This document shows, piece after piece, positions 8,337-18,400 of a stretch of DNA of 64,000 bases. Source of the stretch: Streptomyces sp. NRRL S-1022 (GTDB lineage Bacteria > Actinomycetota > Actinomycetes > Streptomycetales > Streptomycetaceae); NCBI RefSeq assembly GCF_000720135.1, contig NZ_JOIU01000011.1, forward strand, positions 1 to 64,000, written 5' to 3'. The stretch's first letter is position 1, and each line of letters starts with the position of its first letter. The notes under the pieces are model-generated. The model did not search any database and was not told the DNA's origin. It worked only from the letters and a program-made list of their open reading frames with translations. Both the position numbers and the translations under genes were made by a program.

Positions 8337-8710
8337 TACGAGCCACCCTGCTCACCCCGGTCCGGCGGGGCGGCTCTTCCATTGCCCTCCCGGTCCTGCA
8401 CCACGCGCCCGCTGCGGTCGGCCCGACCGGTCAGATCGACGTTCTCCTCACCAGCGCCCCACCCCCTTTGAAGCACCTCGCCACGACGATCCGCCTCGCC
8501 GCGGATCACCACGGACCTCCGAGGCTGGCCGGAACCGCCGGCCCACCAGGACCCGCAGGCCACGACGGCTGCGGCCACGGCACCCGCGAAGGCCCCGGCA
8601 TCCTTCTCCGGCAGCCAGCCGAACGGATCCTCCCGGGCGAGTGCGAAACACACTCCGAATATCACGGCCGTCGCTACAACGACGGCCCCCCACCGCGCTG
8701 GACGTCCCAT
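8336..8710 (-). CDS. Small membrane protein preceding the STAND NTPase fragment
   Basis: 124 residues from ATG 8710. Two hydrophobic helices (WGAVVVATAVIFGVCFAL and AGAFAGAVAAAVVACGSWW) are followed by a polar Gly/Arg/Asp-rich tail. It ends in TAG that overlaps the GTG of the NTPase gene. In Streptomyces, small membrane or G-D-x-N-rich leaders often precede NB-ARC/TPR proteins, so this was probably a membrane-anchoring or sensing partner. With the NTPase truncated it is likely an orphan. Confidence 0.5.
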   Translation of the reverse strand: MGRPARWGAVVVATAVIFGVCFALAREDPFGWLPEKDAGAFAGAVAAAVVACGSWWAGGSGQPRRSVVIRGEADRRGEVLQRGWGAGEENVDLTGRADRSGRVVQDREGNGRAAPPDRGEQGGS

Positions 8711-8986
8711 GCGGCGAGGATCCCCCGCCCCTGGGCGCCGAAACTCAGCCGTCGAACTCGGCCTAGCCAACACGGGCAGTTCGCAGCCGTTCTCCAGCCC
8801 CATACCAACCATTCGGCTCTGGACTGATCGTGCCGTCACCTGATGACGGGGCTCCCTCAGTGGTTCGGGGAAGCCAGGTTGAGTGCCAGGTCGGCTCACC
8901 TCCGGGGCCGGTCCAGGTCAGCGCCTCCCTGCGGGACCCGACCCACGCCATCGCCGGCGAGCCGACGCAGGCCTGGCCCGTACCGC

Positions 8987-9092
8987 TGCCACCTACTGGA
9001 AGAGCATGGCCGACAACGCGGAGCGTCTGCTGGGTGGCGACCACCCCTTCACCCTCACCGCCCGCGCCAGCCTGGCCTTCTCCTACAGCAGC
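8987..9092 (+). pseudogene. TPR fragment of an NB-ARC/TPR protein
   Basis: The plus strand reads TYWKSMADNAERLLGGDHPF and then TLTARASLAFSY. This is one helix-turn-helix repeat of the kinesin-light-chain-like TPRs found at the C-terminus of actinobacterial NB-ARC proteins. Both sides are cut: the left is non-coding and the right runs into the 3' end of a dehydrogenase gene on the other strand. Confidence 0.6.
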
Positions 9093-9694
9093 TTGGCCAG
9101 CTCGGCGGCCTTCGGCCCCGACACCGGCACCGTGGTCTGGAAGATGCCGTCGTAGAAGTCCTTGATCACGTTGAGCGATGCGGCGTCGATTCCGGACACC
9201 AGCTTCGGCGTCCCGTCGAGCGACCACCGCTTGTTTCCGATCCGCTCGGGGCTGAAGCCGGCCGGGAAGTCTGCCCCGCCCTTGAGGCCCGAGGCCTCTT
9301 CCAGGGTCGGCAGCAGCAGCTCCTCGGTGGTGCCGGGATAGCTCCTGGACTCCAGGACCACCGTCGCGCCGTGGCGCAGGTACTCACCCAGTGTCCGGGC
9401 GCAGGACTCGATGTAGGTCAGGTCGGGCACGCCGTCCCGCAGCGGGGCCGGCACGGTGATCACCGCGATGTCGAAGCCGGCCAGCGCGGCAGCATCGGCG
9501 GTCGTGGAGTAGGCCTCGGAGTCCAGCACTGGGCGAAGCCGCGAGGAGGCCACGTCCCGCACGCAGGACTGGCCGGCGGCGAGCCGCTGGACGCGGTGCG
9601 GGTTCACGTCGTAGCCGACGACACGGTGCCCCACCTCTGCGGCGCGTACGGCCAGGGGAGCCCTACGTAGCCCTGACCAGCAAACTATCTGCAT
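9083..9694 (-). pseudogene. UDP-glucose/GDP-mannose dehydrogenase, truncated and frameshifted
   Basis: From ATG 9694 the protein has the Rossmann region (VRAAEVGHRVVGYDVNPHRV), ITVPAPLRDGVPDLTYIESC and the FSPERIG motif of nucleotide-sugar dehydrogenases, then stops after KAAELAKLL at about residue 204 of the usual 420 or so. The catalytic Cys region is gone. Near the start, two opposite one-base indels turn the expected GxGYVGLP into CWSGLRRAP; the right residues (GQGYVGLP) are in the next frame. The family oxidises UDP-glucose to UDP-glucuronate. The gene is divergent from a glycosyltransferase gene, consistent with a lost polysaccharide locus. Confidence 0.8.
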
Positions 9695-9760
9695 GGCAGC
9701 TCCTGCTCGATGGCGGTGTTTGAATGGACCGTCGTTCCTGGTCTGGCAAAGAGAAGTGCT

Positions 9761-10531
9761 GTGCCCCTGGTGTCTGTCGTGATGCCTGTCTACAACTCGG
9801 CAGCCACCCTCGGCGCAGCCGTCCGATCGGTGCTCACGCAGACGCACGCTGACGTAGAGCTGCTGGTCACCGACGACCAGTCCTCCGACAGCTCCATGGA
9901 CCTGCTGATGGAGTTCGCCGCCCAGGACGAGCGCGTACTGCCCAAGACAGCGCCCGAGCGCGGCGGTGCGGGCCGGGCCCGCAACCTCGCGATCGAGCGG
10001 GCCCGCGGGGACTACGTCGCGTTCCTCGACTCCGACGACCTGTGGCTGCCGGAGAAGACCGAGAAGCAGCTCGCCTTCGCCGCCGAGGGCGATGCGCCGC
10101 TGACGTTCACCAGCTATTACAAGATGGACGCCGACTACGACGGCGAGAGCACCGACGGGTCCCCAACGGGCGGGTGATCCGCGCGCGGGCACGTGGACTA
10201 CCGCGCGATGCTGCGCCGGGACTACATCGGCGCCCTCACCGCCATGTACGACCGCAACGCCCTGGGCACCCGGCTGATGCCCGAGATGCGCAAGCGCCAG
10301 GACTACGCACTGTGGCTGAGCATCATGCGAGACGGCGCCGACGCCCGCGGACTGGCCGAACCGCTCGCCGTGTACCGAGCGGGCCAGACGGGATCGCTGT
10401 CCTCCAACAAGATGTCTTTGGTCAAGTACAACTGGTCGCTGTACCGCGAGCACGAGGATCTGTCGGTCCCGCAGGCGACGCGGGCGCTGGCCGGTGCTGT
10501 AGGGCAGTCCCTGCGCAACTCGCGCATCTAA
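9761..10531 (+). pseudogene. Family 2 glycosyltransferase with central frameshifts
   Basis: GTG 9761, preceded by AGAGAAG, begins VPLVSVVMPVYNSAATLGAA, a classic GT-A start. It continues with DDQSSDSSMDLL and the metal-binding FLDSDDLWLPE (DSDD in place of DxD). The frame is lost near 10160 and returns at 10193 as MDYRAMLRRDYIGALTAMYD, ending in QSLRNSRI at 10531. Together they match a full glycosyltransferase of about 255 residues of the type in Streptomyces wall-polymer or exopolysaccharide clusters. Two indels between 10160 and 10190 account for the break. Confidence 0.8.
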
Positions 10532-10649
10532 CGCGTGCGGGCCCGGGAAGCCCGGTACGCAGCCGTTTCTGGGTGTGCCCAACCAGGCCCGCCCCGGTAG
10601 CCGAGCCGCGTGCTTGAGGGCTGGACCCAGGAGCGGGACTCGGTGGGTC

Positions 10650-11190
10650 ACCGGTGGCGTCGGCCGGCTACGCGACCGAGCCGGGCGCCGGCCCCCGCAC
10701 GCAGGAACAACTGGAGGAGCAGCCGCCGATCGGCGGCCGGAACACTTTCCTGACCGACGTGAAGCGCTTCCCGACCGTGCAGGAAACGGCGCTGGTTCAC
10801 GATGAGGTAGTCCCCGGGCTGGAGCATGAAGCGCACCTGCTCCCGGACGAGCTCTTCTGCGAGCTCCCTCGCAGCGTCGGCGTGCGCCTGGCCCAGCTCC
10901 GACCTCCCCAGCATCTTGGCGGTGAACCGGACGAACCCCTTGCCCGGGTCGGAGGCGTCCAGGACCGGAAACGGCTTGTACTCCTCGCCCACACCGAACA
11001 GGTCGAAGAAGGTCCCGTAGTGGAAGGCCGGCTCGGCCAGCAGCGCGCGGTTGTCCTCCGACAGCCGCGCTACCGCCGCGTGGACGTCGGAGAGACTACT
11101 GCGGCCGCCGCCAAAGGGGCCGGAACGAACACACAGGAGCGTGGTGTAGTCCGGGGGCAAGGTCGCATTCACGGTGTCGTCGGGCACCGC
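10650..11190 (-). pseudogene. TauD/TfdA-type Fe(II)/2-oxoglutarate dioxygenase, C-terminal part
   Basis: The minus-strand frame reads NATLPPDYTTLLCVRSGPFG, then SLSDVHAAVARLSEDNRALL, and near the end LQPGDYLIVNQRRFLHGREA. The last matches the distal His and the 2-oxoglutarate-binding Arg region of the clavaminate-synthase-like/TauD fold. The segment with the HxD metal motif is missing, so it is an N-terminally truncated relic. The original substrate cannot be inferred. Confidence 0.6.
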
Positions 11191-11206
11191 CCGGCGAGAT
11201 CGGTGG

Positions 11207-11487
11207 TCCGCAGCACCTCCACCGTGCACGAGGGCGGAGAGAGCTTCCGCATGACCGGGGACCTGACCATCCGGAACGTCACTCGGCCCGTCGACCTGCA
11301 ACTCGACTACCTCGGCTCGGTCGTGGATCCCTTCGGCTACGAACGAGCCGGCTTCGACGGCACCACCACCATCGACCGCACCGAGTGGGGCCTGGTCTAC
11401 AACCAGCGCCTCAAGGCGGGCGGCTCCATGGTGAGTGAGAAGGTCCGGCTGCAGTTCGACATCTCCGCCGTCCGGTCGACGGTATAG
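11207..11487 (+). pseudogene. YceI-like protein, C-terminal fragment
   Basis: The plus strand reads STVHEGGESFRMTGDLTIRN and then VTRPVDLQLDYLGSVVDPFG, followed by DGTTTIDRTEWGLVYNQRL, before the stop at 11485-11487. These are the central and last strands of the YceI lipocalin-like beta barrel, which binds polyisoprenoids. The N-terminal third is missing and the upstream frame belongs to an unrelated strand. Confidence 0.75.
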
Positions 11488-11799
11488 ACGGTGCCGGTGT
11501 ACCGGTCGCCCCGTCGGCCGGCACACGACCCACGACACCCCCACGCCGCGTGGGTGCTCCCGCACAGTGGCCACACCTCGCCCGACCGGTATCCGCGTGA
11601 CACAACGACACCCCAGCTCCAGTTCGGTGTCCACCCGGCAGGACGCGTGCCCGACAAAGCTCCCTCCAGGGGGTGCGCCGGCGTGCGCTGCACGTCGCCC
11701 CGGGTGGAGGAGGCGACGGGGCCGAGGCGGCCGAAGTCGCTGGGCGGGATGCCCTGGTGGTGGTCCCCCACCAGCTCCGCGCAGGCCGCGGTGGGACCG

Positions 11800-12012
11800 A
11801 AGGTGAGACGGGAGACGATGCGATAGCGGTCCCCGCGGTGCAGCGAGTGCACGTACTCGACGGGACGTCCGGTCACGTCACTGGTGAGCCGCTCCACGAG
11901 CATCGCGGGCGACAGTTCGGGCACGTCCAGGACATCGGCCTCGGCGCGGGTGACGACGGTCGGTGTACGGCGGCGTTTGGTCTTGTCGACGGCCTCGGCG
12001 GACGTAGTCGAG
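11800..12012 (-). pseudogene. GntR/HutC-type regulator, UTRA-domain fragment
   Basis: On the minus strand RTPTVVTRAEADVLDVPELS is followed by PAMLVERLTSDVTGRPVEYV and HSLHRGDRYRIVSRLTFG. This is the terminal ligand-binding (UTRA) region of a HutC-subfamily regulator. The winged helix is missing and there is at least one frame break near 11990. It lies upstream of the large STAND gene but in the opposite direction, and cannot regulate in this state. Confidence 0.65.
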
Positions 12013-12104
12013 GTGTTCGGGGTCCCACGAGCGCCTCTTCATCCCGCTGACCCATTCCGGCGATGACACACCCCTCGGCATACTGTCCGCCGGGGGTGGG
12101 GCGT

Positions 12105-15050
12105 ATGACTGAGCAGGGTCCGTCGCGGCGTGAACTTATCCGTCGGCGGCGGAGCACCGGCTTTGTGGGACGGCAGAGCGAGCTGAATGTGTTCAAGGAG
12201 AATCTGGCCCGCAAGCCCGGTGACCCCGACTACCAGTTCCTTTTCCATGTCCACGGCAACGCCGGTGTGGGCAAGACCTGGCTGGTGCGCCAGTGGGAGG
12301 CCGCCGCGGCCGAGGCAGGCGCGGTGACCGCGTACCTCGACGACAGTGTGCACAGCCCGCTGAGCGCGATGGAGACGGTCAGTGCGCAACTGGCCCGACA
12401 GGGACTGGAGTTGAAACGGTTCGACAAGATGCTAAGCAGATTCCGGCAGAGCGCCCACGAGGCGCAGATCGCCCTCGCCGCTGAGCAACAGGAATCCGAG
12501 GACGGTGCAGGCGGGGAAGTTACCCAGGCGTCGGGGTCCAGCACGCTCCTCGTGCAGGCGGGACTGGCCGGCCTCGGGACGCTTCCGGTGGTGGGAGCTC
12601 TGGCGGGCGCGATCGATCCGGCGCCGGTGGCTCAGGCCGCCGACCGGATGAGAGCGGCGGTCAGCGCCCGGATGAGATCTCACGACGACGTCCGGCTCGT
12701 TCTCGACCCGGTAGGGCGCCTGACTCCAGTGTTCCTGGAGGATCTGGCCGGGGCGGCATCGGACCGGCCGTGGATAGTCCTGATCTTCGACGTGTACGAA
12801 CGGTCAGGGGCCGCCCTGGACGACTGGCTGTGTGCTGTCGCGGCTGCCGAGTCGACCGTGGAGCTGCCGCTGAATGTGCAGATTGTGGTGTCCGGGCAAG
12901 GACCACTGACGTCGTTATGCTGGGAAGCGGTACGCGACCTGACAGTGGATGTGCCTCTGGACGTGTTCACTGAGGCGGAGGCGATGACACTGCTCGCCCA
13001 CCAGGGCATCTCAGACGAGCAGGTCGTGCAGGTGATTTTACGGCTGTCGGGCAGACTGCCGGTTCTTGTCCATATGCTGGCCCAGAGCCGCCCCCGCTCG
13101 GCCGGGGACGTGAATGACCCGTCGGCGACGGCGGTGGGACGTTTCTTGAAATGGGAGCAGGACCCCGCGCGCCGGGCGGCGGCGAGACTGTGCGCCCTAC
13201 CCCTCCAGTTCGACGAGGAGATTTATCGCAAGACCGTGCCGGACGCGTCGGCGGCCCCCTACAGCTGGATTCGTACGCTTGCCTTCGTCAGCGATCGCAA
13301 CGGCCAGTGCCGATACCACCATGTGGTCCGCGCTTCCATGCTCCGCCTCCAGCGGGTCCAGTCACCCGCCCGCTGGCGCGCCGCGCACGAGGCACTCGCG
13401 GCAATTCACCGTGAACGCCGGGAAGCACGGGAGACCGAGTCCTTTGCCGACGACCACTGGGAGGACGCGGAGTGGCGGACCCACCGCCTCAACGAGACCT
13501 ACCACCTCCTGTGCGCCGATCCGCAGCGCGCCCTGTCCTGCGCGCTCCTGGAGACTGCGCAGACCTGCGGGCTGAGAGACGGCTTGGTGCGCCGCTGGGC
13601 CCAGATGCTCCTGCAGGCAGGTCAGGACACCGACGACGTCCCGCTGACGGAATGGGGCCACCGCCTGACTGAAGCCTCCGGCGAGGCACAGACCGTGGAC
13701 GCCGTTCCCGTCCTGGACACCCTCCTCGGCCACCCCGGCCTGACAGCCAGGGGTGAAGCGAGCACCCGTGCCGTCCGGGGCCAGGCACATCTGGACGCGC
13801 ATCGCCCTGAACAAGCACTCGCCGACTTCACCGCCGCTATCACCCTGGATCCCCAACGGAGCAGCTTATTCATCGACCGGGCCTTCACCCACATCCGACT
13901 CGACCGCCGCGACGAAGCACTCGGAGACATGGACCGAGCCGTCCGGCTCGACCCGAACTCATCCTGGGTGCATCTGTGCCGGGGACACACGCGGCGGTGG
14001 GCGGGTGATTCCGAGGGCGCAATCGAAGACTTCACCACCGCCATCGAGCTCGATCCAGAACACAACGCAGCATGGGCAATGCGAGGCAACCTCCTCCGCC
14101 TGAGCGAGCGGTACGAGGAGGCGCTCGCCTGCCTGGACCGCGCGCTCGCGATCGCCCCCCGGTACGGATGGGCGTACTACGAGCGATCTTTGTGCCTGCG
14201 CATGCTGGACCGGTGGGACGAGACAATCCGCGACCTCCGCCGGTACGTCGAGGTGGTTCCGGACGATGTATGGGGACGCGTCTGGTTCGCTGACGCCCTG
14301 CTGAGCACCGGACGCTACTCTCAGGCGCTCGAGGAGATCGACTCCGCGCTGGCCGCCACGGGCGAGGACCGAGCAGACGACGCTGCGTGGCCCCATGTCG
14401 TGCGGGCCTGGGCCCTGCACAGTCTCGGGCAGGACACCGAAGCCCTGATAGCTCTGGAACGCGCCGAGACCCGGGACAACACGCGAGCAGAGATTTTCGC
14501 CCAGAGGGGATGGCTCCTGTGGCAAGCGGGCCGCCTGGACGAAGCAGAAGCTGCATTCGACCGGGCACTGTCGGACAGCCCCAGCTACCCGTGGAGCCTG
14601 GCCGGCCGCGCAGTGGTCCAGTTGTACGGGCGGCGCTATGAGGAAGCCACCGACTCCCTGGCCAAGGCGTTCGCCATCCAGTTCGCCCTCTCCGAAAGCG
14701 ACGCAAAGATCGACCTGGCCCGCCCGGTCATAGCCCTGCTCCAGGACCATCTGCCCGCCAACCGGGAAGCCATCACTGCGGCCGTACGGATCACCGCGCA
14801 ACTAGCCTGGCAGCAGCAGTGGCCAGGCCTTGCAGGGCAGATCACCTCCGTGCTCGCCCTGCGGCCCAGCCCCCGCCTGCTCCTCGGGACGGTCAGAGTC
14901 CTGCGCCAGATCGTCACGGTCTTGAACGCCCCGCCCGAGGAGAGGGATTCGCGCCGGATCGCGTGGTCGCTACGGTTTCTCGGACCCGTCCAGCGGATCC
15001 TGGAGCGCTTGCCGGAGACAGGGAGACGGTCGCAGAGGGGGAACGGGTGA
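12105..15050 (+). CDS. STAND P-loop NTPase with C-terminal TPR array
   Basis: About 981 residues from ATG 12105, which has GGGGGTGGGG upstream; an in-frame ATG at 12063 would add 14 residues. An N-terminal GFVGRQSELNVF leads into Walker A GNAGVGKT (about 51-58). After a variable, Gly/Ala-rich insert comes a Walker-B-like strand (PWIVLIFDVYERSG, about 226-238), then a winged-helix-like region. From about 530 onward there are TPRs (QALADFTAAITLDP, GAIEDFTTAIELDP, EEALACLDRALAIAP and more). STAND proteins switch on by oligomerising after ligand binding to the repeats. There is no obvious catalytic effector, so it may act through a partner such as the next gene. Three TTA codons (12915, 13038, 13866) imply bldA dependence. 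Confidence 0.85.
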   Translation: MTEQGPSRRELIRRRRSTGFVGRQSELNVFKENLARKPGDPDYQFLFHVHGNAGVGKTWLVRQWEAAAAEAGAVTAYLDDSVHSPLSAMETVSAQLARQGLELKRFDKMLSRFRQSAHEAQIALAAEQQESEDGAGGEVTQASGSSTLLVQAGLAGLGTLPVVGALAGAIDPAPVAQAADRMRAAVSARMRSHDDVRLVLDPVGRLTPVFLEDLAGAASDRPWIVLIFDVYERSGAALDDWLCAVAAAESTVELPLNVQIVVSGQGPLTSLCWEAVRDLTVDVPLDVFTEAEAMTLLAHQGISDEQVVQVILRLSGRLPVLVHMLAQSRPRSAGDVNDPSATAVGRFLKWEQDPARRAAARLCALPLQFDEEIYRKTVPDASAAPYSWIRTLAFVSDRNGQCRYHHVVRASMLRLQRVQSPARWRAAHEALAAIHRERREARETESFADDHWEDAEWRTHRLNETYHLLCADPQRALSCALLETAQTCGLRDGLVRRWAQMLLQAGQDTDDVPLTEWGHRLTEASGEAQTVDAVPVLDTLLGHPGLTARGEASTRAVRGQAHLDAHRPEQALADFTAAITLDPQRSSLFIDRAFTHIRLDRRDEALGDMDRAVRLDPNSSWVHLCRGHTRRWAGDSEGAIEDFTTAIELDPEHNAAWAMRGNLLRLSERYEEALACLDRALAIAPRYGWAYYERSLCLRMLDRWDETIRDLRRYVEVVPDDVWGRVWFADALLSTGRYSQALEEIDSALAATGEDRADDAAWPHVVRAWALHSLGQDTEALIALERAETRDNTRAEIFAQRGWLLWQAGRLDEAEAAFDRALSDSPSYPWSLAGRAVVQLYGRRYEEATDSLAKAFAIQFALSESDAKIDLARPVIALLQDHLPANREAITAAVRITAQLAWQQQWPGLAGQITSVLALRPSPRLLLGTVRVLRQIVTVLNAPPEERDSRRIAWSLRFLGPVQRILERLPETGRRSQRGNG

Positions 15051-15412
15051 GCCGGCCTTGGTCCAGGGAGCGCCTCGTGCCACAGCTTGTCCGCGAGCAG
15101 CATGTTGATGTTTTCGCGGGTCGCCTCGCACGCACAGGGACGTTCGGCCTTCGCCGGCAAGCTCCAGGCCGAGCGCGGACTCCCGCAGTCACTGCTGGGC
15201 GGCGCGTCGTTGCGCGGTACGCCCCGTGCTCGCTTCCCGGCCGTGTTGCAGCCGGCAACGTGGACAGTGACGGGCGGACTGTCGCGGTTGAGGCCGCGTT
15301 CGATGACCCAGTCCGGCCCCGGGGGGCCGGGCCTCTGAACCTCCGCATGGCCCTCCTGGTACGCGGATGCCCACTGGTGTCGCTGCCTTCGGGAAGCGAG
15401 CGGAACCGGTGA
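15047..15412 (+). CDS. Possible small coupled ORF between the two STAND genes
   Basis: A GTG at 15047 overlaps the TGA of the STAND-TPR gene (GTGA) and opens a frame of 121 residues beginning VSRPWSRERLVPQLVREQHV. The overlap suggests translational coupling, but the protein is Arg/Pro-rich, its third-position G/C bias is weak and no family is recognised. It may equally be a decayed spacer. The remaining intergenic DNA up to 15457 shows no other candidate. Confidence 0.25.
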   Translation: MSRPWSRERLVPQLVREQHVDVFAGRLARTGTFGLRRQAPGRARTPAVTAGRRVVARYAPCSLPGRVAAGNVDSDGRTVAVEAAFDDPVRPRGAGPLNLRMALLVRGCPLVSLPSGSERNR

Positions 15413-15457
15413 GGGTCCAAGCCGATGGGGTCATGCGAACTGTCGTGGGAGAGCCAA

Positions 15458-18400
15458 GTGCCGGTTGCAGTGAACACCTTCCGCGTCTTTGTCAGCTCCA
15501 CGTTCGGAGACCTGGCCGAGGAGCGCGCCGCCTTGCACGAACGGGTCTTCCCCCGGCTGCGCGCGCTCTGCTCCGAGGCCGATGCCGAGTTCCAGGCCAT
15601 CGATCTGCGCTGGGGTGTTTCCGAAGAGGCCGCGATCGAGCAGCGGGTCGCAGAGATCTGCCTAGGTGAGATCGATCGGTGCCGGCAGATCACCCGACGG
15701 CCGAACTTCCTCGTGCTGCTCGGGCAGCGGTACGGAGCGCGTCCCGCTCCCCCGGGGATCGACGCAGCCATGTTCCGACGCCTGTGCGCCAGACTCACGG
15801 CAGAGCAGGGGCGGCTGGTGAATCGCTGGTACGTCGAAGACCGCAACCACGTACCGGCTGTGTTCGTTCTGCAGCCGCGGCGGGGCAGCTATCGCGATGA
15901 CGCGCTGTGGCGTCCCACGGAGCGCGCCCTGAGTGAGGCGCTCACCGCTGCCGCTCTCCAGGATCCCGCCGAGCGGGAAGCGGTCGCGCTGTTGCGGACA
16001 TCGATCACCGAGCAGGAGATCCTGCGCGGGATCCCCGAGAACGGTCCCGAGCACGGCGCAGCGTTCGCCTTTCAGCGCACGATCCTCGGTCTCCCTGAGG
16101 ACGCTTCAGCCGCCCCCTACCGGGATTTCCTCGATGAACGGCCGGACACCGAGGCGGCTGCCGCGCAACAGCTCCTGCGTGACCGGCTCTCCGCGATGGG
16201 TGCCGCGCGCCTGCGCGTCACCGACTACCGCGCGGCGTGGGACTTTGAGCTCGGGCGGCCCACCACCGGGCACATCGACCGCCTCTGCGAGGACGTCTAT
16301 GCCTCGCTCGCCGAAGTGATCCGCGACGAGCTGCAGGCGGCGGAGACGGACGAGCATCACTACGAAGAGCAGGCGCACGAGGAGTTCGCAGCCGAGCGCC
16401 GAGCTCACTTCATCGGCCGGCAGGACACGATTGCGCGGATCAGGAGCTATCTGGACACGTACGATCGCCGTCCGTTGCTGCTGATCGGGGAGTCCGGGGG
16501 CGGGAAGACTTCGCTGCTCGCCGAGGTCGCGCACCGCCTTCGTGTGGAGACAGGTGGGCGGCCAGTCCTCGCTCGCTTCATCGGCGCGACGCCTCGATCG
16601 GCCGACCTGCGGTCCTTCCTCGATGATCTGCGCAGGAGCCTCAAGCGGCTGGGCCGACCGGGGAGCAGCCAGGCTGAACGGCCGTACTCCCTGGCCGAGG
16701 CGGTGCGGGAACCGCTGGCCGCCCTTCCGTCCGAACCGGGACTCGTCGTTGTTCTCGACGCCCTTGATCAGTTGTCCGGAGACGTCGACCTGAGCTGGCT
16801 GCCGGACGAGCTGCCGTCGGGGGTGCGGATGGTGCTCTCGGCCCAGGAGGGGAGCGCTGCCGCCACAGCGGCGCTCGCGGCTGGGTCGCGTCTCCTGCGG
16901 CTGCCGGCTCTCCGGCGGGCGGAGGGCTGCCGGATTCTCCGGCAATGGCTCCAGGAGGCGGGGCGTTCACTGTTACCGGCTCAGCGGGCCGAGGTCTTGC
17001 AGGCCTTCGCCGAACGCGGGAATCCGCTGCACCTGCGGCTTGCCTTCGAGGAAGCCCGGCGATGGGCTTCCTACACGAGTGTTGAGCCCGGTTCTGTCCC
17101 CCTGGATGTGCCGGGGATGACTGGACGGTTGCTCGAGCGTCTGGAGAAGGAGCACGGCACGGTCCTGGTGTGCCGGGCTCTCGGACTCCTGGCCGTTTCC
17201 CGGAACGGACTCAGTGAACCGGAGCTTCTCGACCTGCTCTCCGCGGACCCGCTCGTGCTAGAGGAGGTCGAGTCACACATGCCGCGGTCCCCTAAACCGA
17301 GAGGACTGCTTCCTCCCGTTCTGTGGGCGCGATTGCGGACCGATCTCGAGCCGTACCTCAACGTACGCCGGAACGAGGGCCGGTTGCTGCTCGGCTTCTA
17401 CCACCGGCAATTGACCGAAGCCGTGACCAGCAGGTACCTCACGAAGGAAGAAACCACCGCCCTGCACCGGCGTCTCGCTGACTATTTCGGCGCCCAACCG
17501 CTCGATACGCCTGGTGGACCGCGCTCTGCGGTCAATGCCCGGAAGGCGGCGGAACTCCCTTACCACCAGACGTTGTGCGGCTCCTGGGACGAGCTCTGGG
17601 CCACCCTTACCGACTTCGGCTTCCTGGAGCGGAAGGTCAGAGCAGTGGGTGTGTCAACGGAACTCGACGCGCAATGCCGAGAAGTCCGGAGGCACGCTGG
17701 TGTCCACGCGCTCCAGGACGACTACGAACTGGCCATGCGGCTGTGGCCGCAGGCAGGCCGGGACGGGGAGCGCGGTCTGGCGAACGTCCCGCAGGACCGC
17801 ACCGGCACACCGGCCATGGCGGGACAGCGTGGAATCATGGCCCAGTTCGCCAGGGCTTTGCGGCTGGAGGCCCACAACCTCGCCGCGGACCCCGAACTTA
17901 CCTGGCAGCAGTTGGCCAACCGGCTGCAGTGGGAGTCTGGAGCGGCACGGCTCGTCCGCGCCGAGGCGCGTCGGCGGGGCGACGGGAGCAGTGTTCCAAC
18001 GTTGCGGTCACGCACCCGTCCACACGAGTCCGAGTTGCTGACACGCCGCCTGAGGGAGGCTGGGGACAGGTGCCGACTTGTCTCTTGTGCGTTCGTGCCC
18101 CGTAGTGGCCTCCTGGCCATCGCGGGCGAGGACCGGACTGTCCGTCTGTGGGATGTCGGGACGGGCCGCCGGGTGCGTGTTCTCTCGGACATGCCAGCCG
18201 TCCCGCAGTCCTGTGCCGCTACCCCGGACGGGAAGTACGTGATCGCCACGACCGTGAATCCAGCCGGCACGGTTCACGTGTGGGAGGTTCGCACAGGCCG
18301 GCAGGTCGCCTGGCGGACCGCTCACGAGCCTTCCTGCACAGCCTGCGCCGTTCTTCCCGACGGCAGCGCGGTGCTGACCTTCGGCACCGACGGACGGATC

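Noticed and set aside
9083-10651. Continuous minus-strand ORF of 522 residues
   Set aside because: Only the last 204 codons are dehydrogenase sequence. The first part is the antisense of the glycosyltransferase gene and is Arg/Gly/His-rich without family features.
12063-12104. Upstream ATG of the STAND-TPR gene
   Set aside because: It lacks a ribosome site and adds 14 unconserved-looking residues; ATG 12105 has a G-rich site at the right distance. It cannot be excluded.
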